DNA of 64,000 nt from Gentiana macrophylla. Taxonomy: Eukaryota; Streptophyta; Magnoliopsida; Gentianales; Gentianaceae. Under the pieces are notes generated by a model that searched no databases, was not told the DNA's origin, and was given only the letters and a program-made list of their open reading frames with translations. Both the position numbers and the translations under genes were made by a program. Of the stretch, positions 12,992-22,797 are shown piece after piece. The DNA lies in the NCBI GenBank assembly GCA_026214975.1, contig CM047808.1, positions 61,778,583 to 61,842,582 on the forward strand, given 5' to 3'. Every line of letters begins with the position of its first letter. The stretch's first letter is position 1.

Positions 12992-14826
12992 TGTTAGGAA
13001 AATATCATCGCAACGGAAGCGATTTATGGATCTAGATCTATAAACTACACGTAATAAAATAACTAGATCTATATCTACAAGGGGGTTGTAGATCATACCT
13101 CTTGGATCTCAAAATCCAAGTTGGAGAACCGCTATTAGGATGATCGAACAATGATGTGAAGAGCACCACGATCTTCCGTACGTGTGATCCAAGCAATTCC
13201 CGTGGAAGGAATTCTCGACTCGAACCCTTCCGATATGCTACCCGGAAAAATCTCCAAGATTTTCCCCAAACCCCTTGGCCGAATTTTCCTCTTCTTTCTC
13301 TAAGAAAGTCGAAAATTGCATGTGTTGTTAGACTTGGGAGAACTCTCTTTATATATGAGAGAGTAATCCTTGTCCTCCAAGGATTTTATAATTAATACAA
13401 AATCAATTATAATAATCCTATTAAATAAAAGATAATCTCAAAATATTCTAGAACAAATCAAGAATATTTTTATCTTTATTATTTACCATAAATATTTATC
13501 CAATAAATATTTTATGCACATGTCTTATTAATCACAAGAAAACTAATTTCTTGTTGACTAAAATATGCATGGGGCGAAAAATGCTTATGACCTAGTCATT
13601 AATTAATTTCGACCAACACACATAAATTGGGCCAAGATTATGAAAAATGTCTTTTCCACATATTTAATTATTTAGCCCAACTAATTTAATAGTCCACCAA
13701 ACAATTAATTCACATATCGTTTTAATAAAGTCCAACATGAACTAAATTAATATTATCGAGGATTCGACGTCCGAGAATATTCATGCTATATTAGAGAGGC
13801 ACGTCGGGGACCATGGACTAATAATCGTGACTCCGATAAATCAAATAAATAATTATCTTATGAATGAATAATTATATTCGATAAATCAATCACAGAATAT
13901 GCCACCATAATCCCGTGATCGCACTCCTCCGATTATAAGATTATATTTATCTCTCACGAGAATGTAATAAGCGCCCACCGATATAATCATTTCATATGGA
14001 TTAATCCTCCATAGACTATTCATTCTAAATCGGGAAGTTACCGTTAACCTTTTCGAACATCTTGTCCTTACTTACCGTTAACCCCACAGTGATCAATAAT
14101 TCAAATAACTCACTTTGGTAGCTAATCGGTGTAATATGAATCCCATGGATCGATCAATGTCAGGATTAACTCATAAGAGGAATCGTCTATCTACTTCCAT
14201 AAATGGAAGGAATGGATTCCGTGATCTGTGATAACACGGACTACTCACTCAATCCAAAGACAATGCCAAGATGGGGTAATTCGGATCACGGACTCGGTGT
14301 AATCCTTAACCGTCAAGTCAAACCTCATAATCGATTCAAGCAAATCATCGCGATCACCTCGAGATTAAGATATATCCATAAATATGATCATCTAATGATT
14401 CGATAAGACTTCTCAATTACGGAATTATATTGAGAACTCGGATCAAATCGGTCAAAATTTATATGATATATCTATCATATATAAATGCCCCATTAGGTTC
14501 CCTTAACCGAAAGTCCGGATAAAGGCGATCACACCTATCGTGTTATGGGCGCATTAATAGTACGTTAAAGGGAGACCCGATACTCTCGATTAACTTTACT
14601 ACGGACTAATTGTATTTTAAGTACATCTTCACTAACTCAATCCTCCCGTGTATATCTCATACCTTTGAGTTAAGTGATTACATAAACGATATACTCGGGG
14701 TTTTCAGTAGTGTAAATACTATTGTCACATCGGTGATTATGAGAATAATAAATATGAATAATAATATCATTTCATTTATTAAATAAAACAATTACAAAAA
14801 TTGTCTTTCGGGCATCACACCTAACA
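12992..14826 (-). repeat. LARD B 5' LTR (right)
   Basis: This is an 1835-bp copy of 5712-7550 with the same TGTTAGG/CCTAACA ends. It lies beside the primer site and so is the upstream LTR. Its TATA-like sequence is at 13346-13357. Confidence 0.95.
13346..13357 (-). promoter_or_regulatory. Likely TATA box of LARD B 5' LTR
   Basis: The minus strand reads CATATATAAAGAG in the LTR, the only strong TATA match in that part and conserved in the other LTR (6070-6080). Transcription would run leftward into the element. Confidence 0.5.
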
Positions 14827-14831
14827 GCTTT
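14827..14831. repeat. Target site duplication GCTTT, right of LARD B
   Basis: Second copy of the GCTTT flanking B; see the left copy at 5707-5711. Confidence 0.95.
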
Positions 14832-16508
14832 ATCATTCCCTGTAGCTTGATTCTTTATCGCCTCATCCTCCTTATCCTTCCATCTTACGAACTTTTCTTC
14901 CTTTTTCTTAGTCAGGGATACAGCTTTCTGACTTTCCTTCCTTACCTCATCATCAGAATTATTTTCGTCCTCCGAAGAATTGTCACTAAGCTCCTCATCG
15001 TTGCTTTCTTCGGTATGTGGTTTCTGATTTCCCCCTCCTGAACTCATGGCGTCAGGAGGGGCTACTCGTTTCCCGACATCTTGCCGGGTCCAGCCTTTTT
15101 ACCACTTCTCAACGTTACTTCATTGAGTTCTTCTTCCTGTCCATACTCCCACTGAGGTGTAATGGCAGTGCAAACATTCACATCAGCTTTCGGATTTCTC
15201 TCGGTATAACTCGGAAGTTTACCGTGAGGTCTGCTTGCTTGCTGGTCTGCCATCTGACCAACTTGTCTCTCAATAGCTTTAACGCTAGTAGACAAGGTCT
15301 TCACCATGTCTACCAGCTCATCGAATTTGTGTTGAGGGACACATGAGGTGGTATGATTTTGATTTTGGTTCCATCCACCCTGCGGCCTTTGGGAGTTAGG
15401 AGTTGTCCTTTGATAGTTTGAGTTGAAAGAATTCGAATTGGAAGGGCCAGGTGGTAACTTGGCTTGATTGAAGTTTTGTCGTGGAAATCATGAGTAGTTT
15501 TGATTCTGGTTAAAGTTTCGGAAGGGTTGGTTTTGATTATCCATTAGATTTACTTCTTCCGTCATCTCCGTTCCTACCGCATTCCCGGATCGGTAAATTG
15601 CGTCGAAGATTGGCCGGTGCTTGCTTATCAATTCCATCCGAGCAACCAACAGCTTTGTATCAGGACTGCTTGCAGTACCTTCTTTCTTAACAACATTGGT
15701 CTTCTTGGGAGTCGACCACATATTGTTCTTGGCGATGGTCTCACCACTCAGAAAGCGATCTCATCACCTCCCCTAAGAAGGATCCATGAGTCGTGAGTCA
15801 AGATAGTCTCTATTAGGTTGAGAGACACCTCTATAGAAACAGTTCCAAAGAACTCATGTCATCGTCATATCCGTGATTGGGGCACTTCCTCATCATCATG
15901 ATTTAATCTCTCCCAAGCTTTGCCAACAGTCTCATCCTCTAGTTGCTCGAAAGTAGCTATTTCCCGTTTCATCTCCATAATCTTGCCTCTGGTGAAACCC
16001 ACTTGAGAGCGAAGGCTCTTTTGACATCATTCCATGTATGGAGGAATGATGTGTTAACGACTTAAACCATCGACTTGCTTTCGCCCTTCAAAGCAAAAAG
16101 GAAATAGCTTCAACTTTACGATCTCTCGAATCAACACCAGGATAATGGCCTTCCCACGATTTGTACGAATGTGGATAAGAAGTCGTGTGGATCTTTGAGC
16201 AAAGCGATACCATGGAAAGAGCTATTCGAACTAGAGCAACTACTCCGTTCTTTAGATCGAAATTCACTCCTCCCATGTCGAGGAGGACGAATTGGTCTAT
16301 GCCCTCGAGAAAATCTTGATTTAGATATGGGGTGTAGGGGTCTGGTTCAATTGATTAAGTTTGGTTTTGTCTAAATTGTTGAAGTTGTTGATTTATGCCG
16401 ACTTGTTGATTCTGGCTTTATTCTTTGCAGAGCTTGCATTTGTTGCAAAATTAGATTTAACTGAGCTTGGGGATCAGGATTTGGAATTGGTGGATCTTGA
16501 TCTGCCAT
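14832..16508 (-). pseudogene. Athila A gag (broken)
   Basis: This is the structural capsid protein gene of the element. The likely start is the ATG at 16506-16508, giving a Gln/Pro-rich N-terminus (MADQDPPIPNPDPQAQ). A degraded capsid-like stretch follows, then a block at 15488-15721 containing AIYRSGNAVGTEM and an Asn/Gln-rich end. The conserved Athila tail IERQVGQMA...LPSYTERNP...VTLRSGKKAG is at 15062-15307. A strongly acidic Ser/Asp/Glu linker (14832-15047) runs into the protease and resumes at 5711 on the other side of LARD B. Stops and frameshifts near 16380, 15720, 15480 and 15050 break it. The family assignment rests on the TLRSGK motif and the order of blocks. Confidence 0.85.
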
Positions 16509-17189
16509 TATGTCCAAATCAGGAAAAAGCCTCCTTCTTAGGATAGATCGTTCAGGTTCAGGATCGAAGATCGAAGTCCCTTATTACTTTCGTTTGCATA
16601 AACCAAGAAGAAAAGAAAGGAAAAATCAACCTTAGGGTTGATTAGAAGGAGTTTAGAAAAGGTTTGATGGTTTAGAGGAGAAAAGAAAAGAAGAAGAGAA
16701 GAGAAGATAGAAAAGTGATGATGATTGAACAGATGAATCAAGGCCCGGTGTTAGTGGACGTTCGTTCAGAGATGAACGCTCGTTCAAATAAATGAACGGT
16801 CGTTCGGGGGAACAGGATTGAAGTGGACGGGCGTTCAAGTTATTAAACGCTCGTCCAGACTTCGAAAATCTAAAACTAAGGCTTAAAACTTAAAAACGAA
16901 ATAGAAATAATTAAGGAAACTAAAAAGAACGTACGGAAATAAATAAAGGCTAATCTAAAATTACGAAAAAAAAAAACAAATCTAAAATTATAGAAACTAA
17001 TATAACTATCGAAAATAAAAAAAATAATTGAAGGAAAATAAAATTAAATAAAACAAGGTAAAACGAAAACAAAAATAAACGTAATTCTAAAATTTAGACC
17101 TACGAATTAAAATTAGAATCAATATAAAATTTTATACCTAAAAGAATCCGACAACCGTTACCGATTCCCCGGCAACGGCGCCAAAAACT
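16509..17189 (-). other. 5' leader of Athila A
   Basis: This non-coding leader between primer site and gag is A-rich (16900-17150). At 16756-16856 it holds five near-palindromic ACG-NN-CGT motifs (for example GAACGCTCGTTC and GAACGGTCGTTC), the same type as the arrays in the LTR. Confidence 0.75.
17163..17182 (-). other. Primer binding site of Athila A (tRNA-Asp type)
   Basis: On the minus strand, a few bases inside the LTR end, the sequence TGGCGCCGTTGCCGGGGAA appears. This is the well-known plant Athila/Tat primer site complementary to Asp-tRNA. It fixes the LTR boundary and the leftward orientation. Confidence 0.9.
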
Positions 17190-17425
17190 TGTTCGGTAAA
17201 AACGAGTTTTACAATTTATAACCGAAACACCCCAAGTATAAGGATCTGTAGTAAAGGATGTTAACGGGTCGTCCTAAGGGAATGGAATGTTTATCGAATT
17301 CAAGTATAAATCTATAACGATTATGTCACAATTATCTACCTAAACTAAGGTTGAAACTAACTAAAAGATAAAACTATTAACTAACCTAAAACTGAAAACA
17401 AAAACGAACAGAAAACAAACAAGTT

Positions 17426-17505
17426 GGACGAGCGTTCGATTTAATGAACGAACGTCTGGAAACGAAATCTACTGGACGAGCGTCTGCTATTGCGGACGAA
17501 CGTTC
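17426..17505. promoter_or_regulatory. Array of four RRACGARCGTYY motifs in LTR A
   Basis: GGACGAGCGTTC (17426), GAACGAACGTCT (17446), GGACGAGCGTCT (17474) and GGACGAACGTTC (17494) are spaced 20, 28 and 20 bp. They are the reverse complement of the motif in the distal array (18272-18437), so the LTR has inverted clusters. Binding function is inferred only from repetition and symmetry. Confidence 0.55.
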
Positions 17506-18230
17506 AACTACGAACAGAAAGGAAAAGTGCAGGAAAACAGCAGGAAATTAGGGTTTATAAAACTAGAACTTAAACTAAACTTAATCTAAACGATTTGATT
17601 AAAACAATTAAAGGAAAACACAGCGAGGCAACGAATCCACCCATCAACAAACAACCCCCAACTAGATGGTGATTAAAAAGACATAGTTTTTAGCAGTGAT
17701 TTTTCACGAACTCGATCAAATATCTTCAATCAAATTTCTAAGGTTTCGTTTATCTTTTCAAACAAACAAAACATGCAATCAAAACGAAATCACGAGATTG
17801 TTTCCAAACTCTTACTCAACTAATCATGCATAATCTCTTAAAACACAATTAATTGCATTACTTTGAACAAAATAGAACTTAAATAATATATTTTCATATA
17901 ATCATTCAAGCATAAAATAAACCTAGATCGTTTCATCAAATCTTAATTCAACAAAACTTAAACAATACAAAACAGATCCAAAGTAATGAAAAACTATGAA
18001 TTAACTCACTACTCATCTAGTATCGAACTCCTCTAGTTGGTTTTGTTGTTGATGAGCTTCCTCCGTCGACTCACTGCAAGGCCTTTAGCCAACAATCATG
18101 TTGGACAAGATGGTTGGATTGGAGAAATTCATCTCTATGGAATTAGGGTTCTCTGGCCGCAGCTTTTATGTAAAAGTATGTGTGAAAGAGTTTTGTAAAA
18201 GATTAGGGTTTAAGGCTTCATAATGCGGTG

Positions 18231-18437
18231 CTTTTATAGAGTTTTAAGTCGGCTGGAGGTAAGTCGGCCCCGGACGCTCGTTTGAACAACCAGACGCTCG
18301 TCTGGAATTCCCAGACGCTGATTAAACGCTCGTTCGCACTGCGGCTGAACTCTCTGTATTGATTTTATGCCTTTGAACGCCCGTTCGACTTTATGGACGC
18401 TCGTCCATCCTGGACGGAGACTGAACGCTCGGCTGGA
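18231..18437 (-). promoter_or_regulatory. Candidate LTR A promoter: TATA box, two DRE/CRT cores, motif array
   Basis: On the minus strand the order is: array of RRACGCTCGTYY-type motifs (18272, 18292, 18324, 18375, 18395, 18423); GCCGAC at 18263-18268; GCCGAC at 18248-18253; then TCTATAAAAG (18231-18240). RCCGAC is the established core of dehydration/cold responsive elements bound by DREB/CBF factors. Stress response of this LTR is inference. Confidence 0.55.
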
Positions 18438-18772
18438 TTGCTTGGGATCGGATTTCTTCATATTTATCCATTCTCTTCAAGCCAATTCCAACTCTATCTT
18501 GAATAATTCGACTTGAGCTTCATTTATCCTCTTTAGCACTCGAAATTCAGCCTCCTAAAGGATAAATAAACATTGCAAAATGTAATAAAACTCAAATAAT
18601 AATAATTCCATTAATTTAACACATAAAATAATCAATTTTGCAAATAACCATATTAAAATCATCCTTACTAAATAATTACACTTAAACCCTTAATTCTCAT
18701 GTAAATTATGCAAATGCGGGGAAATAATAATGAAATATAACCCTTAATAATCATATAAATATGGCCTTAACA

Positions 18773-19682
18773 ACCATTGGGAATTCAAAAATTCGAAAGT
18801 TGGATTTCAATCTATAAATAGAGGACTTAGCAACAAGGATGAAAAAAAGCAATAGATACGAAGTTTACAAGCATTTTTGCAAGATGCTCTGAAGAACTGC
18901 TAAGTCTATACCATCATCATCTCTGAGCTTATGTTGAGGAGATCCTGAAAATATTCAAGTGTCTATTGTTCAACGATCTACTCGTTATTCGACCACTTTA
19001 AGATTCTTAAGCTGAATCACTTACTTGATCCAAAACTTGCTTTGATTCAATCAAATGTTCAAGACTGTGAGGCATCTAGTGAAGGTGTCAAGGATAGTTG
19101 TTGCAGTCAGGGAGACTGTGTGTTGTGGAGCTGGTGAAGAGGCAATTTAACCCTTCATGGACCAGTGGAACATTTTGAGAAGCGGCAATTCTAACTTTTA
19201 ACCAAGTGTTTAGACTGTGAAGCTAGTATTAGTCAAGGACAATCATGCTAAGAATTTTTGTACATGTACCTCAAAGAGAACTAGTGAATTTCCTTCAACA
19301 TCACAGGAGAAGAGTGTACTAACAGGATTACACCACCTAAAACCACTATAAACATCGTGTTTTATTTCTGCATTTATTCTACACATTTATTTACTGCAAT
19401 TTTACTTTACAGTATTTACTTTCCAGCAACTGCTGACATTCCAATTGATTAATTCACACAAAGCACTCAACTGAAGTTCACCAAACTCAGCACAACATAT
19501 TTCAACAGAACAACAAGATCTTAAAAAGGCTTGATAATTAATCCGTTGTATTTAACTCAGCTGTAGAAATAGTCAGCAAACTAAATCTCAGCAAGGTTAT
19601 CTTAACTCCTAGAAAAAGTTTCAAGTGACAAGTTTATTCACCGTCACTCTAAATTTGTCCATAGCCTTTCAAAGGGACCAAG
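18773..19682 (+). repeat. Copia LTR fragment (Sirevirus-like), plus orientation
   Basis: The 3' part of an LTR, entered by Athila A at 18772. It has a TATA box CTATAAATAG (18812-18821). A block GATTACACCACC...ACCACTATAA (about 19320-19350) is also found on the opposite strand in the LTRs of copia element G (49081-49110). Its end, AAAGGGACCA, resembles G's LTR end. No coding region of that element remains. Confidence 0.65.
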
Positions 19683-20171
19683 AATTTGTTATTTAATTGC
19701 AACCAAATCTTCTACCCCTTACTAAGTACGCATGTACTTACCCCCTTTCTTTATTGTCTCTCACCCCAAGATGGTGGTTTATTGTAGGTTGTTTTCGAGG
19801 CCACTCAGGAGTGACCCAAAGATGGTGCAGTTGAAGTTTGTCATTCTTTATTCCGTTGTTAATTGGGTACAGACTCTATTACCTTTGTAATGATAGAAAT
19901 CAATTAGTTGAGTTTGGGATATCAAGTTGTAATGGGTTTATTGTATTTTACAGTTGCAATAAAGTCTTTTGAAGATGTATTAGGTGCAGCCTGTGCTGCT
20001 TTCGATCGTTTTGTTAGTTGTTTTAGTTGCACGAGTCTGTCGTTTAATCTTCCGCCTTGGACTCTGATGTTTTCTATGCAAGAATTACATATATAATTGG
20101 ATAAAATTTAATTATATGTGTGCCAGACGTTCTTTTCCGGATAATGATTCGGTATCCGGGACAGGGGCGGC
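19683..20171 (+). repeat. Chromovirus-like (Tekay/Del type) LTR 3' fragment
   Basis: The segment has the ACTAAGTACGCATGTACTTACCCC block and an end reading TATCCGGGACAGGGGCGGCACA, both reminiscent of plant chromovirus LTRs. Only about 490 bp remain, without primer site or coding sequence. It abuts a possible host exon at 20172. A truncated solo LTR is the simplest reading. Confidence 0.5.
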
Positions 20172-20487
20172 ACAGGTAAAGCACTTGATACGAACAGACC
20201 ATGACGCAAATAAAGGCATCCTTAACTCCTTCTGCGAGGGAAGCCTATAAAATTATCGTATTCTCCAACCTTAATAACAACGTTGAGTAACAATACTTTA
20301 CCAAAGCTTGATCCCTTAAATCTACAAGAGTACATAGGCAACCAATCCTGCATTCATCTAGTTATAGCTCACCAACAAGTCCACCCTTTGCAGTAATTGC
20401 ATTATCCTTACGATGTCTGAGTACCCGATTTAGGTAGCAAATATTTTGAGCATCGTCAGGTTTCAGACAAATCTTCTTATAAATATT
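20172..20487 (-). pseudogene. Possible two-exon fragment of a host gene (function unknown)
   Basis: On the minus strand an open 115-nt block (20487-20373) is preceded by a pyrimidine-rich acceptor TTTTTGTCAG and followed by the donor GTGAGC. A second open block (20231-20172) follows an acceptor CCCTCGCAG. The implied intron is 141 nt, GT-AG, phase 1, and the frame stays open across it. The first exon reads IYKKICLKPDDAQNICYLN and RVLRHRKDN; the second reads EGVKDAFICVMVCSYQVL. Composition is protein-like, but I do not recognise the family. The second exon stops at the chromovirus-like LTR, so the gene is truncated. No convincing upstream exon was found up to 21400. It could still be chance. 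Confidence 0.4.
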
Positions 20488-21394
20488 CTGACAAAAAGCA
20501 TGGAAACGCGTATTTAAGAATTGTTTAGGTTATTGAAACTTTTATTGATTTATTTTTAATAACGACGAATAAAAAAACAGGAAAAATCCTATCACCTCAA
20601 CGTTTGTGTAAAATACAACATACTTTTACAACATTAATTGTAATGTAGGCGCTATTGGTTAATGTGAGACATGTTATAGTCAGGGTAATTTTGATGTATA
20701 GATTTCCTATTAGAATAGACCGTCTATTGAGGTTGCCAAGAGTTGTGTCTGCCCATGTGTAAGCAGGTTCAACCGAGACGTAGAAAATATGTGTGGTATG
20801 GCAAAATATACTTGCACATTTACTAACAAAATATAGTAACAGAAAAAACATGTGGTATAACAAAATATAGTAGCACATTTACTATCATCAATTGGTTTAG
20901 TACCACAGTATCGTCATGAGGTTACCTATAGCTGAAATGTGTTGTGGGGATTGTTGGGGTTGACAGCAGTACAACGCTACCCGTGTGTAGCGACGGTAAG
21001 CGTTTGATCCTAACACCGCCGAAGTAAGGATATCACCAACTCTTATTTTTAGCAACACACAATATGAAATATACACAGTATTTGTTTTCACTACTTTGAT
21101 TGTAATGATGGTTAAGCAATTTCAAAATTTCGAAACTCAATACGTAAAACCAATCAAATATGATGATAATAGATGGAAAAATATTATTTTATTTTGATCA
21201 GAAAAGCAAATCATTAGCTTCTTCACCAAGCAATTGCACTCACTACCTTTGCTTTACTTTAATCTTTATCCCTTCGTTTTGATTACTAGACAAATTATTC
21301 TAATTGCCACCCACAATGTCGACAACGACTAAACCGTATCTAAAAGTGAAAAAGTAAACTGTAAGAATATTCTAAATCATCTTTAATAATGCAA
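20488..21394. other. AT-rich DNA without recognised gene
   Basis: The only structure seen is an imperfect direct repeat, 20791-20825 against 20849-20884 (TGTGGTAT...AAAATATA...GCACATTTACTA). There is no convincing ORF, RNA gene or element end. Confidence 0.5.
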
Positions 21395-21514
21395 GACGTG
21401 CCATGGTGTTTCAAAGTATATACCAGTATCAGCTGAAGAAGTCAGGAATTCAGTTACCTATTTACCTTAGCATTTTTCTTTTCCTAGCTAGTATATTCAT
21501 ATTCATCATATGCA

Positions 21515-21796
21515 ATGGTATGCTTAGGTATTCTTTTTGGCTGTAGCAACTCATCTGCAGTGTCTTACATATTTTCTGCTTTCCTAATCATAAGCATACT
21601 TGTAGCCTTGCGGGTACTATGTTATTCATTATACCGGCTTTTCCAAACCCGGAGAAGGCAAGAAACAGTAAACTATTCTTCTGAAGACGTAACAGTAGAG
21701 ATGCATCCACAATATATGGAGCAGTCACCTGGGAATTCCATGAGCGGAACATACTCAGAAAGTAAGCTTGTGATTCCACAGACAGGACTGCAGTGA
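21515..21796 (+). CDS. Small hypothetical membrane-protein ORF or 3' exon (93 codons)
   Basis: Open frame ending at TGA 21794-21796, just before a CACTA-type terminus. Residues about 16-42 form one strong hydrophobic segment (VSYIFSAFLIISILVALRV), followed by a basic stretch (RLFQTRRRQE) and a polar, Ser-rich tail. That is a plausible single-pass membrane topology. A second open stretch just upstream (from about 21402) also encodes a hydrophobic helix but ends at 21547, so the two could be exons of one gene or unrelated. There is no recognised family, Kozak support is weak, and no polyadenylation signal was identified. It could be the last exon of a host gene or a chance ORF. Confidence 0.3.
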   Translation: MVCLGILFGCSNSSAVSYIFSAFLIISILVALRVLCYSLYRLFQTRRRQETVNYSSEDVTVEMHPQYMEQSPGNSMSGTYSESKLVIPQTGLQ

Positions 21797-21801
21797 ATAC
21801 G

Positions 21802-21950
21802 CACTACAAGAAAAACACTATTTTGCCATATTAGTTTTTGTCGCAACACAAAAATTTGACTAATTTGACATACTACTGTGGTTAAAAGTATGTATATAGC
21901 AACATTTTTGGTTTTGTGAGGCAAAAACTAACATGGCAAAAAAAATGTTT
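21802..21950. mobile_element. CACTA-type transposon terminus with foldback
   Basis: CACTACAAGAAAAACACTA at 21802 matches the typical terminal sequence of plant CACTA (En/Spm) DNA transposons. Subterminally, TTTTGCCATATTAGTTTTTG (from 21821) is the imperfect inverse of a block at 21905-21942 that ends GGCAAAAACTAACATGGCAAAA. No matching opposite terminus (CTTGTAGTG) was seen downstream, so this is a fragment or a short foldback derivative. Confidence 0.6.
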
Positions 21951-22310
21951 GTCTTGTATACGGCCTAACGGGTTTGTTATATGTTGGTGCTTTGTGTAAT
22001 TTTTTTTCGAAAAGAATCTTGTAAATCTTGATCTTATGTAATTATGACTTTAAGAAATCATGCCATCATAAAACCTAAAATTATTCGATCATATTTACCA
22101 GTTGTACCAAATGTCATGTGTAATAGGTTGTGGCCTTCACTCAACACACTTCTGCCTTTTGAAAATGAGTAAAAGTGTAGTCTACATGTCAATGCGTGGA
22201 CATAATGAATGTCGGTTAATGCAGTTAATAAACATATTTACACCGGTTTAGGAATTATTTTTTAAATATAATTATGTCTAGAATTGTGATCGCTGTGACT
22301 CCTCTGCAAT
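21951..22310. other. AT-rich DNA, nothing recognised
   Basis: No ORF, repeat unit or element end could be supported here. Confidence 0.5.
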
Positions 22311-22797
22311 ACGGGTGTAATTGAAACCAAGTCGATACACTTCAGGGCTCGAGCTCGACTAGAGTCACTAGACTAAGAAAATCCGGGCTTGAAACTTGGT
22401 CCGAACTCGTTGACGCCGCTAAAAGGCACAATCGAACTCGACTCGTCAAATACTCGATGTAACTCGACTCGGCTCGTGAGCTCGATCTTCTTTTTTTAAA
22501 AGAATTCATTATTTTTTTATTGAATATGAGAAGATCGAGCTTACTCGTCTAATACTGGACTCGACTATTAATTAATGAAGTATATAAAATACAATTAAAT
22601 ACTGAATTTTATATATATAATTATTCAATATAACTCGATTAATTCGTGAGTTACTCATTACTTTATTTTGAAACTCGAGATCAGCTCGGTTAATTGTTCG
22701 AATAGCTTGAATTGAGCTCGAGTTAAGAAAAATGAATCGAGTAAAACTTCATTTCAAATCGAGTACGAGTAGCCCAGTTCACTCACAGTCCTACCCC
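22311..22797. repeat. CTCGAG/ACTCG-rich MITE-like repeat (possibly hAT-derived)
   Basis: Both halves are rich in CTCGA/TCGAG words in inverted arrangement (GGCTCGAGCTCGACT near 22346; GAGCTCGAGTTAAG near 22715), and the middle is AT-rich. The outer ends carry a GGGTGTAA-like block on the left and TTCACTCACAGTCCTACCCC on the right, resembling dispersed non-autonomous hAT elements with GGGTGTGAA-type ends. No coding capacity. Family assignment is tentative. Confidence 0.45.

Larger units (their letters stand above)
5712..14826 (-). mobile_element. LARD B: large non-autonomous LTR retrotransposon with no coding capacity
   Basis: A complete 9115-bp element has two ~1.84-kb LTRs (TGTTAGG...CCTAACA), a 5-bp target duplication and a 5.44-kb internal region without any protein-like ORF. 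On the minus strand the primer site next to the 5' LTR (12992) begins TGGTATCAG, matching the initiator-Met-tRNA type of site. The tract before the 3' LTR reads AAGTGGGAGAT, a copia-like polypurine tract. This combination fits a large retrotransposon derivative (LARD) mobilised in trans by a copia relative. The LTRs differ by a few percent including indels, so it is not very recent. Confidence 0.93.
1..18772 (-). mobile_element. Athila-type Ty3/gypsy retrotransposon A, nested and degenerate, 3' end outside window
   Basis: On the minus strand the order is 5' LTR (17190-18772), tRNA-Asp-type primer site, gag, protease, reverse transcriptase, RNase H, integrase and a long non-coding tail. The gag signature TLRSGK and the reverse transcriptase signature FMDDFSVYGDSF are typical of the Athila lineage. 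The LARD B (5712-14826) splits it between gag and protease. Alignment of its tail with element D places its 3' LTR about 80 bp left of base 1, so only that LTR is missing. Many frameshifts make it non-autonomous. The 5 bases after the LTR (ACCAT, 18773-18777) should reappear outside the window as the target duplication. Confidence 0.9.
17190..18772 (-). repeat. 5' LTR of Athila A
   Basis: 1583 bp with TG/CA ends (plus strand TGTTCGGTAA...CCTTAACA). It is bounded on the left by the primer site. On the right its ...CCTTAACA end matches the end of LTR D (61636). It contains motif arrays at 17426-17505 and 18272-18437, and a promoter core at 18231-18268. Confidence 0.88.

Noticed and set aside
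22311..22797. Palindromic origin or centromere-like repeat from CTCGAG words
   Set aside because: Only one copy, inverted halves with AT-rich middle; a MITE-like element explains it better.
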